Positions 13,920 through 24,757 of a stretch of DNA of 33,031 bases are shown here, piece by piece. Origin of the DNA: Smittium mucronatum (taxonomy: Eukaryota; Kickxellomycota; Harpellomycetes; Harpellales; Legeriomycetaceae); NCBI GenBank assembly GCA_001953115.1, contig LSSL01000754.1:1-33031 (forward strand), in the 5' to 3' direction. The notes under the pieces are model-generated. The model worked only from the letters and a program-made list of their open reading frames with translations, was not told where the DNA came from and ran no database searches. Each line of letters starts with the position of its first letter. Within the stretch, counting starts at the first letter, position 1. The position numbers and the translations under genes were made by a program.

Positions 13920-13948
13920 TTTTTTTTTTTGTATCACTGAATTTTATT
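13920..13948 (-). promoter_or_regulatory. Poly(A) signal and A-tail of the retroposed element
   Basis: On the minus strand AATAAA (13,943-13,948) precedes an A run (13,920-13,930) by twelve bases. The same arrangement, with eight bases between, occurs in the LINE end at 32,509-32,535, so both elements were probably copied from polyadenylated transcripts. Confidence 0.6.
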
Positions 13949-14044
13949 GTAAGATAACGATATTAAAAACTATACTAAAAAAATTTGAAAAAAAGAAAAA
14001 GTCGTATAGAAAAGACTATTATCCTAACTACAATAAGCTCCACT

Positions 14045-14090
14045 ACCGGACTACCGGCTGCATACCTACGGGAAAAGGGTTCAATCTACC
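14045..14090 (-). other. LINE-like 3' coding motif inside the retroposed element
   Basis: Read on the minus strand, the codons give RLNPFPVGMQPVVR, a stop, then W. Matches to the LINE C-terminus PLNQCPVGTELLKRW include L-N, P-V-G, R and W. At DNA level TTGAACC, a CCC and GGTATG-AGC are shared with the copy at 32,578-33,030. This is the only part of the element that ties it to a coding family. Confidence 0.55.
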
Positions 14091-14179
14091 AACCGAAAGA
14101 CCCCCCCTAGCATTGCTTCAAGTATGCCGGATGACTGAGGTTACGTGCAGTCATGAATTAAGCTCTTTTTCAATGAAAA

Positions 14180-14251
14180 AACAGTTCATTGAATCTATTG
14201 AGCTCCTAGTCAGAGCCTACTTCTAACAGGATTAACAAAATTAGGCTCCTA
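14180..14251 (+). repeat. 72-bp repeat, left side of the N gap
   Basis: This 72-bp sequence is identical to 14,602-14,673 and ends exactly at the first N, while the second copy begins exactly after the last N. The coincidence with both contig ends points to the same sequence assembled twice, or to a local tandem repeat that broke the assembly. Confidence 0.9.
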
Positions 14252-14601
14252 NNNNNNNNNNNNNNNNNNNNNNNNNNNNNNNNNNNNNNNNNNNNNNNNN
14301 NNNNNNNNNNNNNNNNNNNNNNNNNNNNNNNNNNNNNNNNNNNNNNNNNNNNNNNNNNNNNNNNNNNNNNNNNNNNNNNNNNNNNNNNNNNNNNNNNNNN
14401 NNNNNNNNNNNNNNNNNNNNNNNNNNNNNNNNNNNNNNNNNNNNNNNNNNNNNNNNNNNNNNNNNNNNNNNNNNNNNNNNNNNNNNNNNNNNNNNNNNNN
14501 NNNNNNNNNNNNNNNNNNNNNNNNNNNNNNNNNNNNNNNNNNNNNNNNNNNNNNNNNNNNNNNNNNNNNNNNNNNNNNNNNNNNNNNNNNNNNNNNNNNN
14601 N
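14252..14601. other. Assembly gap of 350 Ns
   Basis: All 350 positions are N. The estimated size is doubtful because both sides end in the same 72 bp. No gene can be called here. Confidence 0.98.
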
Positions 14602-14673
14602 AACAGTTCATTGAATCTATTGAGCTCCTAGTCAGAGCCTACTTCTAACAGGATTAACAAAATTAGGCTCCTA
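14602..14673 (+). repeat. 72-bp repeat, right side of the N gap
   Basis: Perfect copy of 14,180-14,251, beginning at the first base after the gap. Confidence 0.9.
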
Positions 14674-14716
14674 ACCAAACGTGGTTTTGATCGACATGGC
14701 TTTCCTACAAATAGCT

Positions 14717-14740
14717 GTCAGACGCTGAGATCCGTCTGAC
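14717..14740. repeat. Perfect 8-bp hairpin in the retroposed element
   Basis: GTCAGACG (14,717-14,724) and CGTCTGAC (14,733-14,740) are exact reverse complements around an 8-base loop. The stem has five G/C pairs. It lies next to a sequence resembling a polymerase III B box on the minus strand (14,740-14,748). Confidence 0.6.
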
Positions 14741-14786
14741 TGTCGAACGCTGGACTTGTGCACTAGACTATGTCTCAGCTGTGCTA
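14740..14786 (-). promoter_or_regulatory. Possible polymerase III A-box/B-box pair (weak)
   Basis: On the minus strand TAGCACAGCTG (14,776-14,786) fits the A-box consensus TRGYNNARNNG exactly. GTTCGACAG (14,740-14,748) resembles a B box (GTTCRANNC) with the last base different. The spacing of 38 bases between box starts is close to that of tRNA-derived promoters. However, the pair lies about 240 bases inside the presumed 5' end, and I could not fold a tRNA around it. It may be chance. Confidence 0.25.
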
Positions 14787-14844
14787 AACGATCGGTTCCT
14801 CCTGTTTCGAGGTGGTCCTCCTCTGGAATCGCTGTCCTCCAAAT

Positions 14845-14930
14845 CGCTGTGCGCTATCTCCACTACTCCCAACCAAGAATAGTGCAACGCTGTGCGCTGT
14901 CTCCACTACTCCCAACCAAGAATAGTACAG
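14845..14930 (+). repeat. 43-bp tandem duplication
   Basis: Two adjacent 43-bp units (14,845-14,887 and 14,888-14,930) begin CGCTGTGCGCT and contain CTCCACTACTCCCAACCAAG. They differ at three positions. A partial third start (CGCTGAG) follows. Such 5'-region tandem units occur in many non-LTR elements; a role here is not shown. Confidence 0.85.
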
Positions 14931-14953
14931 CGCTGAGTGAAATTTTAGTCTAA

Positions 14954-14971
14954 TGTACTTCGAAAAGTACA
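14954..14971. repeat. Hairpin TGTACTT-CGAA-AAGTACA
   Basis: A perfect 7-bp stem closes a four-base loop, near the presumed 5' end of the minus-strand retroposed element. A second, interleaved complementarity (CCCCTAA / TTAGGGG, about 14,980-15,014) lies just outside it. Confidence 0.55.
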
Positions 14972-15025
14972 CTATTAAGCCCCTAAACCACGGCAAGGTA
15001 TTTCACTCTTAGGGGAAATCATGGT

Positions 15026-15037
15026 TTAAAAGCTCAA
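15026..15037. repeat. Right target-site duplication of the 13.9-15.0 kb element
   Basis: TTAAAAGCTCAA, identical to 13,908-13,919, marks the 5' side of the minus-strand insertion. Confidence 0.75.
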
Positions 15038-18000
15038 ATTTTAAATAAATTACTTGGTTATTAGTACATTTACCTTTAAATAACTAAATTTTTATAAAAT
15101 ATATCTTGAATATAGCCACATTTTTTATATTTTTAGAGATAAAAACGCAGAGTAAATTTAAATTTAAAAATATAATTTTCTCATTTAGATTAAACGTTTT
15201 TTCTCACTCAAGATGAAGTATACAAGTTAGTTAATATACTTTTTGGATATGATAGCTTGGTTAGAAAAATCTGGAAGTGGACTATAATAAATACTGTAAA
15301 TTTGACTGTTTTGTATTTCATAAACCCTAAATAGCTATTCGTTAACAAAAATAACCACTTATCGAATAAAAGTTTTGAAATTTAAATCTGAACAATAGAA
15401 AAAAATCCCAAACTTTTTTTATTGATCTAAATAATTGTGGCTAGCGAAATAGCTTTATTTGCTTAATTTTGTATCGAATTATATATTTTATAACAATTTG
15501 CATAATTTTATATGTTTTTTGATGGTTTTTTATCAGTTTACATTTGTGCAAAAGGTCAAATATAAAATTTAGAAAAATATTTCCAATTTTTATTTTTACT
15601 TTTTATTTTTGCATTATTATTCATTGACTTAACTAATTATGTTATTATAAAATTGGAAATTCGCAATAGCACAACAATAATTCCAATAGCAATAAAATTT
15701 ATAAAAAATTTAATTTAGACAAAATGTTAGGGATGTGGCTCACTAATTTGATACATCGATTAGAAAATTAATATTTTTGCTTCTTGGAAACAGTTTATTC
15801 AAGAATTAATAATACATAGAGACCGTTTTTGGGAAATTATTATTTTTATTCTGAAGATTTAAATTACTTAAAACATTATTATGAAACAAATTTCATGTTA
15901 TAACAAATTATTTTTCTTATTTTTCTCAAAAATAATTGAATAGTTTACGCTTAAGTTAAAGCATAATTTTATCTTTAGTAAATTAAATTTTAAATATATG
16001 TTTAGATTTTTACAACAAGAGTATTGATATTAATTATTTTTTTCTTGAAACGTTAGATAGTTAAATACATTTTTTTTCCCAGGAATTGAGTTTAGTGATA
16101 GCAAATAATTTTTTAACAAAATTAGGAATTGCTTAAAAAGATGATTGATGGTTGTTTATTATTTTTCAACAAGTAATATTTATGTAAAAAATGATTTTTT
16201 TAGATTATATAAAAACATAAGATTTAATAGTTGATTTTTTTTATAATCCATGGATTTTTTCTTGTGAATAAGAAGCTATTAAGAACAATATGATTCAATT
16301 AAAAAAATAGGGTATTAATATTGGGTTAGCTATCGTTGATACCTATCTTGTTTTAATTATTTGAGGACCTAAAATAATTATTTAATACTTTTTTCTTGAA
16401 AGTTATGGATTATTAGACTATGTTACGAATGTAAAATCATAAATTTCAAGTAGAAATCGCTCCGTTTTTAATGGAGGCATTATATTTATATGACAGTAAA
16501 AAAATTATATGGTTTTTCTAATAAAAGTTACAAACTATAATGAGCTGAAATCCGGGCTAAGATTAATTTAAATTTGAAAAATTCATGAATTTCAAAAAAA
16601 AAAAATTCGGTTAAAAGGAAAGCTATATTTCCCAGAGAGTCAAATATATACACCATCAAAGGTAATATAATTATAAAAAAATATTGCAATAATTTAAAAA
16701 AATCTAGTTTAAAAAATTGTGCACCCAAATCAAATTTAATTTATTAGTTCAAAATTTCAATAATTTTTATTGGTTAGCTTATAAAAATAAGCCAATTTGT
16801 TTGATTACAGTCAAATTTTAGTGGAATTTTATTTTATCAAATAAAATTTGTGAAATTAAACTAAAGATAGTAATATAAAAAATAAACTATCAAACATCTG
16901 TTTTTAAAAAATATATTAAAAATTAATTCAGTAAAAAGAAATAAGCTTCAAATTTTAAAAATTTTATAGGTATATTTAATGATTATTATATTTCGAATTT
17001 GTGTTTTTTTATGCTGTTAAATATTTATTGAGTAGAAAATTATTTCCGAGACTATAAATTTCAATGAAAAAAATAAATAAAAACTCCCCAAGTAATCTTT
17101 TTCATTAAATCGGTTTAAAATATAAATAAAAATACCCTAGAAGAAATATTATTTTTTTAACTCGAAATTTCCAAAAAAATATTTATGGAATTAAATCAAA
17201 CTCAAATTTACGATTATCTAGATGGAAAAGCCTAAAAAACAAATAGCTTTGCTAAAACACAATTTATAAAAGCAAAAGGCCTCTTTTTTAGCTTAAAATT
17301 ATTTTCAGGAAACCCTATAGAATTAATTCGAGGTATAAAGAAGAACAAAAAATTCAAACATATAATTATTTTGTTTTATCATAATTAACTTTCTTATATT
17401 TAAAAAGTTCAATCCTGAATATCCGAGTCTTCCGCCTCATTTATTATATATTAATAATTATCACTGAGTATTATTATATTTTATAAATATATTTTAAATT
17501 TTTCGCTATAATAGTATTAAATTTTGCATAAAACCTAAAAATTTACGAAACTTGATTTATTTTATTACAAAATAAATTTCAAAAAAATTTTAAAGCCCCC
17601 ATTCACGGATTTTTTTATTTCCAAAAATGAGTATATATTTTTAAATTTATTTTTATTATCAAGGAGTACTCTAATTGGAATTATAATGATATATATTATT
17701 TGTAAGTAGAAATTATACCTAAGTGATGGTGATCTTTTTTCAGTGGATGTGAAAATCATAATATTGATATTTTTTTGGCGCTTTTACAACTATTTTTTAT
17801 GAAGTATTTCAAGCTTGTAAAATCATTTATAATGTAATTTTTGTAGGATATTTTTTTTAAAAAAAACCATTATATTCATCTAAACAGAAATGAAAATTTT
17901 TTTTATAGAATTTTAAAACGAATTAAAATAGGTCCTAACATTTGATAAATATAATAAACTGTTCTTCAAAAAGTTTCCATTTATCAAATATAAAAATAAA

Positions 18001-18379
18001 ATAAAATTAATAATAAATAATTCTAATTTTTTATTAAATATCATTGTTGATGAATGAAAGGAGCTTAATTAGAGATATAAATATAGGCTAAAAGAATAAT
18101 TAAAATTTAATTAAACATTTGCCACAAAATAGAAATTATACAGATACCTTTTCCAATAGTTGTTTTTGGATTGAGAAGTATAGAATTTTGTTGGAAGATG
18201 GCTATTAACACTTAAAAAAAAACATATTCCACGAATAAGATAGCTTATTTTTCTAGAAGTAAAAATAGATGTAAAACTCTGATTGTTAATTTTTATGATA
18301 GAATTTTCATTTTTCTATTGGAATATTGCTTTAATGAAATTTGATTGGGAAATTGAAAGATTCCACTAGGTAATTATTT

Positions 18380-18401
18380 ACTAATATTATACAATATTAG
18401 T
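18380..18401. repeat. Perfect 9-bp hairpin
   Basis: ACTAATATT and AATATTAGT flank a four-base ATAC loop. All but two of the pairs are A-T, so it is weak as a structure, but it sits just upstream of the hairpin cluster at 18,452-18,597. Confidence 0.45.
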
Positions 18402-18451
18402 GTTCAAAAAATTGGATCACTATCGCTTGGGGATCAAATAAAACAAAAAAA

Positions 18452-18597
18452 GGGGATTTTAGAATAAGGATAATATCCACGTACAATACATAGCTAGTCT
18501 GGAACTGCTGTAAAAATGATTATACTCTCCAGAAATACTAATCATTATATAAAGAAAATCCTAGATTAGGATTTTAAAAGCTATCTGAATAATCCCC
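18452..18597 (+). other. Hairpin cluster enclosed by an outer stem; candidate structured region
   Basis: GGGGATT (18,452-18,458) is the exact complement of AATCCCC (18,591-18,597). Between them lie, in order, a small dyad GGAT/ATCC (18,468-18,478), a bulged 6-bp stem (18,492-18,509), an 8-bp stem AATGATTA/TAATCATT (18,515-18,546) and a 9-bp stem around GAT (18,555-18,575). Together they would make a multibranched fold of about 146 nt in a patch less AT-rich than its flanks. No known RNA family is recognised. In AT-rich DNA stems of this size arise by chance, and the same patch could instead be a decayed coding sequence, so the call is structural only. Confidence 0.3.
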
Positions 18598-19526
18598 TAC
18601 TATTTACATGAGCCCTTCCTTGCCTTGGCCAAATAAAATCAATTTCGCTGTTTTTTTTAATAAATGAGAATTCCATGAGCATTTTTTTAATTTAATTTTT
18701 TCTACAAGTAAGATTTTTTACGAAAAAACTGTGTTAAAGCTCTTTAGATTTAAAAAAAGTGAATATTGAAGCATTAAAAAAATTAAATTGCTCTTAATAT
18801 TTACTAACTTGCATAATGATTCATAGTACCTTGTTTAATATTTTCAAAACGTTTTTTTTTCAAAGAAAATATGCTAGTACTCTCACAGTTGCTATTATTT
18901 TTCTTAAATTAAAAAATATAATATTATGTTTATCACTTTGCTTAGTTTTTTTTTTTCAAACTAATTTTACAAAAAAAATCTCGTTTATCTTTAAATAAGC
19001 TTTATTTTTTTTTTAAAACTGGTGGTTTTTAAATCCAAATAAATTTTTTTTTTAATATTAGAATAATTTTAAAATTTTAGAAAAGTTTTTAAATATATGT
19101 AATCGATAATATTAAACGTATTTTTACTTTTAAATTTGAATAAGAGGCTCTGTGAAAATCGTTATTTTTTTCTATCCCAGTCTTTTTTTCATTATTCCAT
19201 TCAAGTTAGATTCAATATCCAGGTATTTTTATGTTTATATAATTTAATTATCGCCGATATTGATAATTACTTATATGTTTTTCTATTCTCGAAATTACAA
19301 AAATTAAACAGAAAAATTATCAAAAATAATATTAAAATTTGAAATCGGAAGCATTTTTCTCACTTCTATAGACATCTTAACTTGTAAGTTTTAGATATAA
19401 AAACTTAAAAAATTAATCTATTAATTAAGGGTTATATTATAGATTAAATTAAGAATAATATATAATTAAAAAATAGTACATTGGAAAAAATATAAATTCA
19501 TTTTATTGCATTCCTTCTTCTTTTTT

Positions 19527-19559
19527 GAATAATTTTTGAATAATTTTTGAATAATTTTT
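19527..19559 (+). repeat. Three tandem copies of an 11-bp unit
   Basis: GAATAATTTTT is repeated three times without change. It is a short simple-sequence repeat with no associated gene. Confidence 0.8.
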
Positions 19560-22500
19560 ACTTATTATCCATTTTAAAAAATATCCCATTATATCATAAA
19601 TTATCGAAAAAATTTCATATTTTTTTCAATAGTTTTTTTTTCAATTATATATCTTTTTTTGCTATTTTTACACAATCAATGCAACCCTAACTCTATAATT
19701 TTTTTTTATTTTTTCCAAAAATAATACTAAAAAACTAAAAATCACAGATAACTTAATATTTATAATTTATTTAATAACATATATCTGCTTGTAATAATTT
19801 TAATTCTGATATTATTATTTCTTCGTTAAGTACACAAATAAATAGTATTATCAATAATTTATTCAGCATAATCGTTTTGATTAAAAGATTTTTATATTAA
19901 AAAACTACTATTAACTTTCTAATCCAAAAACTAAAGCTTTTTTAGTTTTGTAATCGTTTATTAATTAAAATAAAAATCCAAAGAAAAAAATCCAAAAAAA
20001 ATATTTCAACAAGGGAATCTAATGTCATCGTTTTATTTAATGAGTTTAATTCATTTTGATTAGGAATAGTCAGTCATCTTTATTGATATAATTTTTCGAG
20101 TTGGAATTTTATAAAAAAATACAAAAATCGGCCAATATTCCACATAAATAAACTCCTGAATAAATTTTAATCTTTATCATATCGTGTTCACTCATAATTT
20201 CATATTTATGAGCTAAAATTAAGTGCATTGATCATTGTGAAAATTTTTGAACGAATTCTGAATTATAAATATAAAAAAATTTTATATCAAGAAAAAAATT
20301 GAAAAATCTATGTAAAAAGATAATGGTTTTTTAATCAAAATCCTTTTTCAACTAATCTAAAATGATAATTTTTCATATGAAAAATCAAATTTGATAAATA
20401 TTCCAAATAATTAAACATTTTAACCCACGCTAATTACATTCAAAGAGTTACTACTTAAATATTTGATCAACCAAAAAAAACTCGAGAAACAATTATATAA
20501 AATATTCTTATATTTACAGTTAAGAAATAAAAAATATCAAAGGGTATATAAAGTATAAAAAAATGTTCAGGGAAAGTCAAAAAATACCTATTGTAAATCT
20601 CTTTGAAAAGAAATGTTTCGAATAGCAACAAAATTTTATTCAAATAAACCTATCGTAAGGTCAACTATAATATTAAAATCATTCTAAAACGCTAAAATCA
20701 ACCATTTAGAAGTTCAAATAAAGAATACCAAAAATATTAATCTGGAAAAATATCAAATTAAAATTTAAAAAAATAGAAAAAAACCTCTAAAAAATATATT
20801 TTAGAATTAGATATAAGTTTATATTAATGTGCATAAATGTTACTTATGTATATTTAATTTTAAAAATATTATATATATTATTTTTTATTAAATTATCCTT
20901 TCACTAAAATATATGCCAAAAAAATAATCCAACTGGATTGGGTTGTGTTTCAAGTGGAACTTTAAAAATTTTCAGTGATAGAAGTAAGAAATATCTCAAA
21001 CTGTATAAATTAAAATTCTTATAATACTAAAATAATAATTTTATTTTCAGCTCCGAATAAAGGAAACAAAAATTACTTTTGTAATTTTTAAGAGTATTAT
21101 TTGATAATTTTTTTTTAGAAAAGTGATGGTTTTGTTGTAAAATAAGAAATATGGATTTAGATAATATATATGTATAAAGATAAAATAAATTTAAACACGG
21201 TATTAACATCATATAATCCGAACAACATATCCTCAAGAAAATTTAAAACATAAAAATGCCTTTGGATTCAAAGTTTGAAAATAAAACACTTATTTTTCTC
21301 AAATAATGATATTATAAAAATTAAAATAATTATTATTGGTGTGAAAGAGGATCTTATATATTATAAACACGGTTTATAAATTTTTAAAGCTAACAAAATA
21401 AATTAAAATTACTATTTTACAGAATTAAAAAGAAAATTGGGTGTAAGAAGTGAATTGGAACCACCATACAAAATTTTGGTCCATTCATTAAAGTTATTTA
21501 TCATATAATTTAGAATCGAACGTAAGGCCAATAATAAAGAAATTCCCGAAATCATTTTCACACAATTAATTTCTAATACAAAATTAAAATAGTATCTTAT
21601 AGCTTTTTTATAACCAGTTTCCGATCAGTTTGACACTGAAAAATTAAAAATAAATAATTCGAGCGAATATTTCTTAAATCATCATTAAAAATTTATTTTT
21701 TAGCTGTATAATTCGGAAATCCAAAAAAAAAAATTTTAAATTTTTTTAAGTTGAACAAACTTGTAATTATTAATTTCTTTAAAAATATCAATGAAATTTT
21801 AATAATTTTAGACAATTTTTTTTTTATTAAGGATTAATTTTGCTTATTTGTAAAAATAAATCATATTGAAAATTTTAAAAATCGTATTGTTTTATAGTGG
21901 CTTAAATTTATGGGGTTTAGTTACTATATCTAACTAAAAATAAGTTGCATTGGAAAAGTGTATATATTTTCATATTAATTATAATCTTATTAAATATGAA
22001 TATTTAAAGTTATTAAAAATAATTAAGATTAATGTAAAAGTAAGAATATTTCAGGCTATCACATAGATGTGTATTATATATATAAATGATTAAATAATTG
22101 ATAAATATCTAATAAATATTCATTAAAAGGTAGTTTTGGCTATCTCAGGATTTGAAGAAACTGATTTCATAAAAAATATTCGATAGCTATCAATAAGAAA
22201 AACCTTTTGACTTAATACCCCCACCCCCAATTTTATATACATAGATAGTTTTTATATCTGACTTCTGAAATCTTTTCAGTTGCATTTATATCTAGTATCT
22301 GTGTTTGAATCAAAAAAATGGGGTTTAAAAGAATTATAAAACATCAAAACTGAAATTTTAGATATTCTTGCAAAGAATTTTTATTTTTAAGTAAAAAAAA
22401 TCAATTTTTTTTTTTAATAAACGTTTTTAAGGATAAAAATGGTAAAAAAATAGAAAAATAAGTATTTTTATGCAAAGCAAATGGTTTGATATTAAATAAA

Positions 22501-23047
22501 AAAAATATGAATAATTATTTTTTTTTTCAAATTTAAAAATAAATAATCGACTTTTTTACAAAAGTAGATCTAAATTGTTTTCGATTAAAAAAATAATCAC
22601 TTGATATTCTAAAATAGATTATTTTGTATTATTTATATAAAAATAATCTAAATATTAAATTAAGAAAAGAAAAATTATCAATTAAATATATTTTGTCCGA
22701 AATTAGCACCTTTAATATTGTAATATAGTCATGTTTCCAAAAAAAAATTATATTTTAAGAATTTTTAATTTTATTCATGATAATCAGTTCGGATAACATT
22801 TTATTTATTTATATTTCAAAAAAATATTATTTTTCTCTGATAAATAATCGATTATTCTTGTTTTAAATATTTTTTTTATGAAAATTGAATTTAAATTATA
22901 TTTTAAAAATTATGAGCGATATTGATCATTAAAAAAGTCATAAGTATTAAAACAAAATACAAAACCTCTGATAATCAATAAAACAAAAAAAATATTACGT
23001 AAAATATGAAAATTTAAATATATAAAATATAAGTTAGCTGATAATTA

Positions 23048-23085
23048 ACATTTTTGGTTTTTTTTTACATTTTTGGTTTTTTTTT
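23048..23085 (+). repeat. Two tandem copies of a 19-bp unit
   Basis: ACATTTTTGGTTTTTTTTT occurs twice in direct succession and a partial third copy (ACATTTTT) follows. Confidence 0.75.
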
Positions 23086-24658
23086 ACATTTTTTCAATTA
23101 ATAATTTCCAAACGTTTAAAAATGATATTAAAAATACTGATTGTAAATATAAAAATCAAAATATTCTAATTTATATAAAATATAATTCTAATTTTAGAAT
23201 ACCATTTACGGGTTGTATAAAAAGGCTGCAGAATCACTAGAAATTTGAATCCTGGTTTTCAGGAAATTTTGATAACAATCAAAAAATTCGTAATCGAGAT
23301 TTTACTTTTTTCCATTTCAAATATTTTATTTGTTATATATATATTTAAATTTTTTTGAATTTTGAATTTTTATTATAAGTACCGGATAATTGTGTGTAAA
23401 AGCTTTTAGAAAATCAAATTTGAATATTTTTATCATAGGTTATTTTCTAAGAGGGATTAATATATAGCTTTACGAAGAATTCAGAAAATGGTATTTTTTA
23501 AATTTTAAATTCAAAATTTTTATATGCGAATGCTTCTAATCTAACTTTGATATCTTTTCTAATTTTTCCAATTTTCTGAAATTTTAGTGTTGGGATTTTT
23601 TTTTTTTTAAAAAAAAATTTATTATACTTTGATTATTTTTCTTTTTTTCTTTCAGAATTTCAAAACGAATTTTCTACCAGATATTGTCATAATTTAGGTC
23701 GATTAGCGATTTCGGTCTTTTTATTTATATTTTTTCAAAGACAACTCAGATGAGACTATAACCTAATTAAGTAAAATTGACAGCCTGAGCATGTGTAAAA
23801 ATCGGATTTATTATATTGGAAGAGGTAAGATAAATAAATAAATTAATAAAAAAACTTGATTTAAAAAGCTTAACTCCCCACAAGTGAGAATTTGGCGCTC
23901 TATTTCTATCCCAAATGGATCTGAGTCATGTTTAATACTTGAAACATGGGGGTAATTAAGAAACAATTTAATTGGACCATTAAATTATGTAATTTTGGAT
24001 TCTGTTTCTGTGATATAGAATCTGCTGAAAATATTGGTATTGGTAAAGGCTGATTTATCTAAAGTCTAAATTTGTTTCTTTTTTTGCAAAGGAGTATAAG
24101 ATTTTTACAGCTGAAGATTATAGCTCTTTGATTAAATTGAAAAAATATTCGTCTCTAGCCTCATTATGTTAAGTTTTAATTAATATATATAAAATAAAAG
24201 TATAAAATAACTTTTTGTTTTATGTATTTATTTTCTATTCTAAAATTCAGGGACTTTTAAAAAATGACATACTTTTAAATATTCATTATTTTTTATTTTT
24301 CTGTTTGGGCAAAATTTCGAAAATACGTATACAATGTAAAATTGTTTAATTGAATATATACTTATCTGTCTTTACTATCAGGAAGAAAAGATCAAAAAAA
24401 ATTAATATATTCACTAATCATTTCGATACATAAGTAGCGATTTATTGATAGTATTAACTGTAACTAATTTGGTTTTATTTTACAGATTTATCGATTCATA
24501 CTAGCCAATATCACCATGTTCTCAGAAGAGTTTGATCAGAATGCCTTTTATTTTAGAATATTTTTCTGTAAACCACATAATATATCGGAAATATTTATTT
24601 TCAAAGGACAAAACTTTTTAATTGCAATATTCAGTATTTGGTAATCATATAAATATAG

Positions 24659-24666
24659 CTATTATA
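24659..24666. repeat. Left target-site duplication of the MULE (decayed)
   Basis: CTATTATA directly precedes the left terminal inverted repeat. TTATCATA directly follows the right one (28,711-28,718). Six of eight bases match and both differences are C/T transitions. Mutator-like elements typically duplicate about 8-11 bp. Confidence 0.45.
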
Positions 24667-24757
24667 GAGCGCTGTTATTTACACACCCTCTTTTTACTAT
24701 TGCACATTCATAAAAAAAAATTTTTTCCAATTGTAATTTTTTTTATTATATTCTCTT
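24667..24757 (+). repeat. Left terminal inverted repeat of the MULE
   Basis: The arm begins GAGCGCTGTTATTTACACAC and continues through CTCTTTTTA-TATTG-CA to CCAATTG and TTTATTATAT-CTC. It aligns over about 90 bp with the reverse complement of 28,620-28,710, with small length differences. Confidence 0.8.

Larger units (their letters stand above)
13920..15025 (-). mobile_element. Retroposed element (SINE-like or truncated LINE relative) with poly(A) tail
   Basis: This GC-richer block stands out sharply from the flanking desert and is bounded by a perfect 12-bp direct repeat. On the minus strand it ends in AATAAA (plus-strand TTTATT at 13,943-13,948), twelve bases, then an 11-base A run (13,920-13,930). 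These are the marks of target-primed reverse transcription of a polyadenylated RNA. Near its 3' end (about 14,045-14,090) the minus strand reads RLNPFPVGMQPVVR-stop-W, recognisably like PLNQCPVGTELLKRW at the end of the LINE ORF at 2-609. The rest has no protein I recognise. It contains a 43-bp tandem duplication, several hairpins and a 350-N gap. If the 72-bp gap-flanking repeat is one sequence assembled twice, the true length is about 684 bp, small enough for a non-autonomous element that borrows a LINE 3' end. A 5'-truncated LINE relative is the alternative. Confidence 0.7.
15038..24658. other. Second AT-rich desert without a supportable gene
   Basis: This stretch is very AT-rich with stops in all frames, and its open stretches of 60-70 codons have the composition of random AT-rich DNA. 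Less AT-rich patches lie at about 18,400-18,630, 21,420-21,700 and 23,690-24,170. On the plus strand at about 21,424-21,700 a run of about 90 codons has only three stops and contains ELKRKLGVRSELEPPYKIL. On the minus strand near 23,880-24,000 a run of about 38 codons includes NYPHVSSIKHDSDPFGIEIE. Neither is recognised, and both could be relics or chance. Confidence 0.55.

Noticed and set aside
14060..14095. GGGTTCAATCTACC on the plus strand as a tRNA T-arm or B box
   Set aside because: No acceptor, D or anticodon stems can be built around it, and the minus-strand reading matches the LINE 3' motif.
14249..14611. Open reading frame of 120 codons on the minus strand
   Set aside because: It consists almost entirely of N and is produced by the assembly gap.
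14756..14996. Overlapping 65- and 70-codon open frames on opposite strands
   Set aside because: They lie in the non-coding 5' part of the retroposed element, cover its 43-bp tandem repeat and match no family.
23940..24060. Plus-strand IKLCNFGFC, resembling the DFG segment of protein kinases
   Set aside because: No preceding catalytic-loop (HRDL-type) or following APE-type motif is found and stops interrupt both sides, so it is most likely chance.
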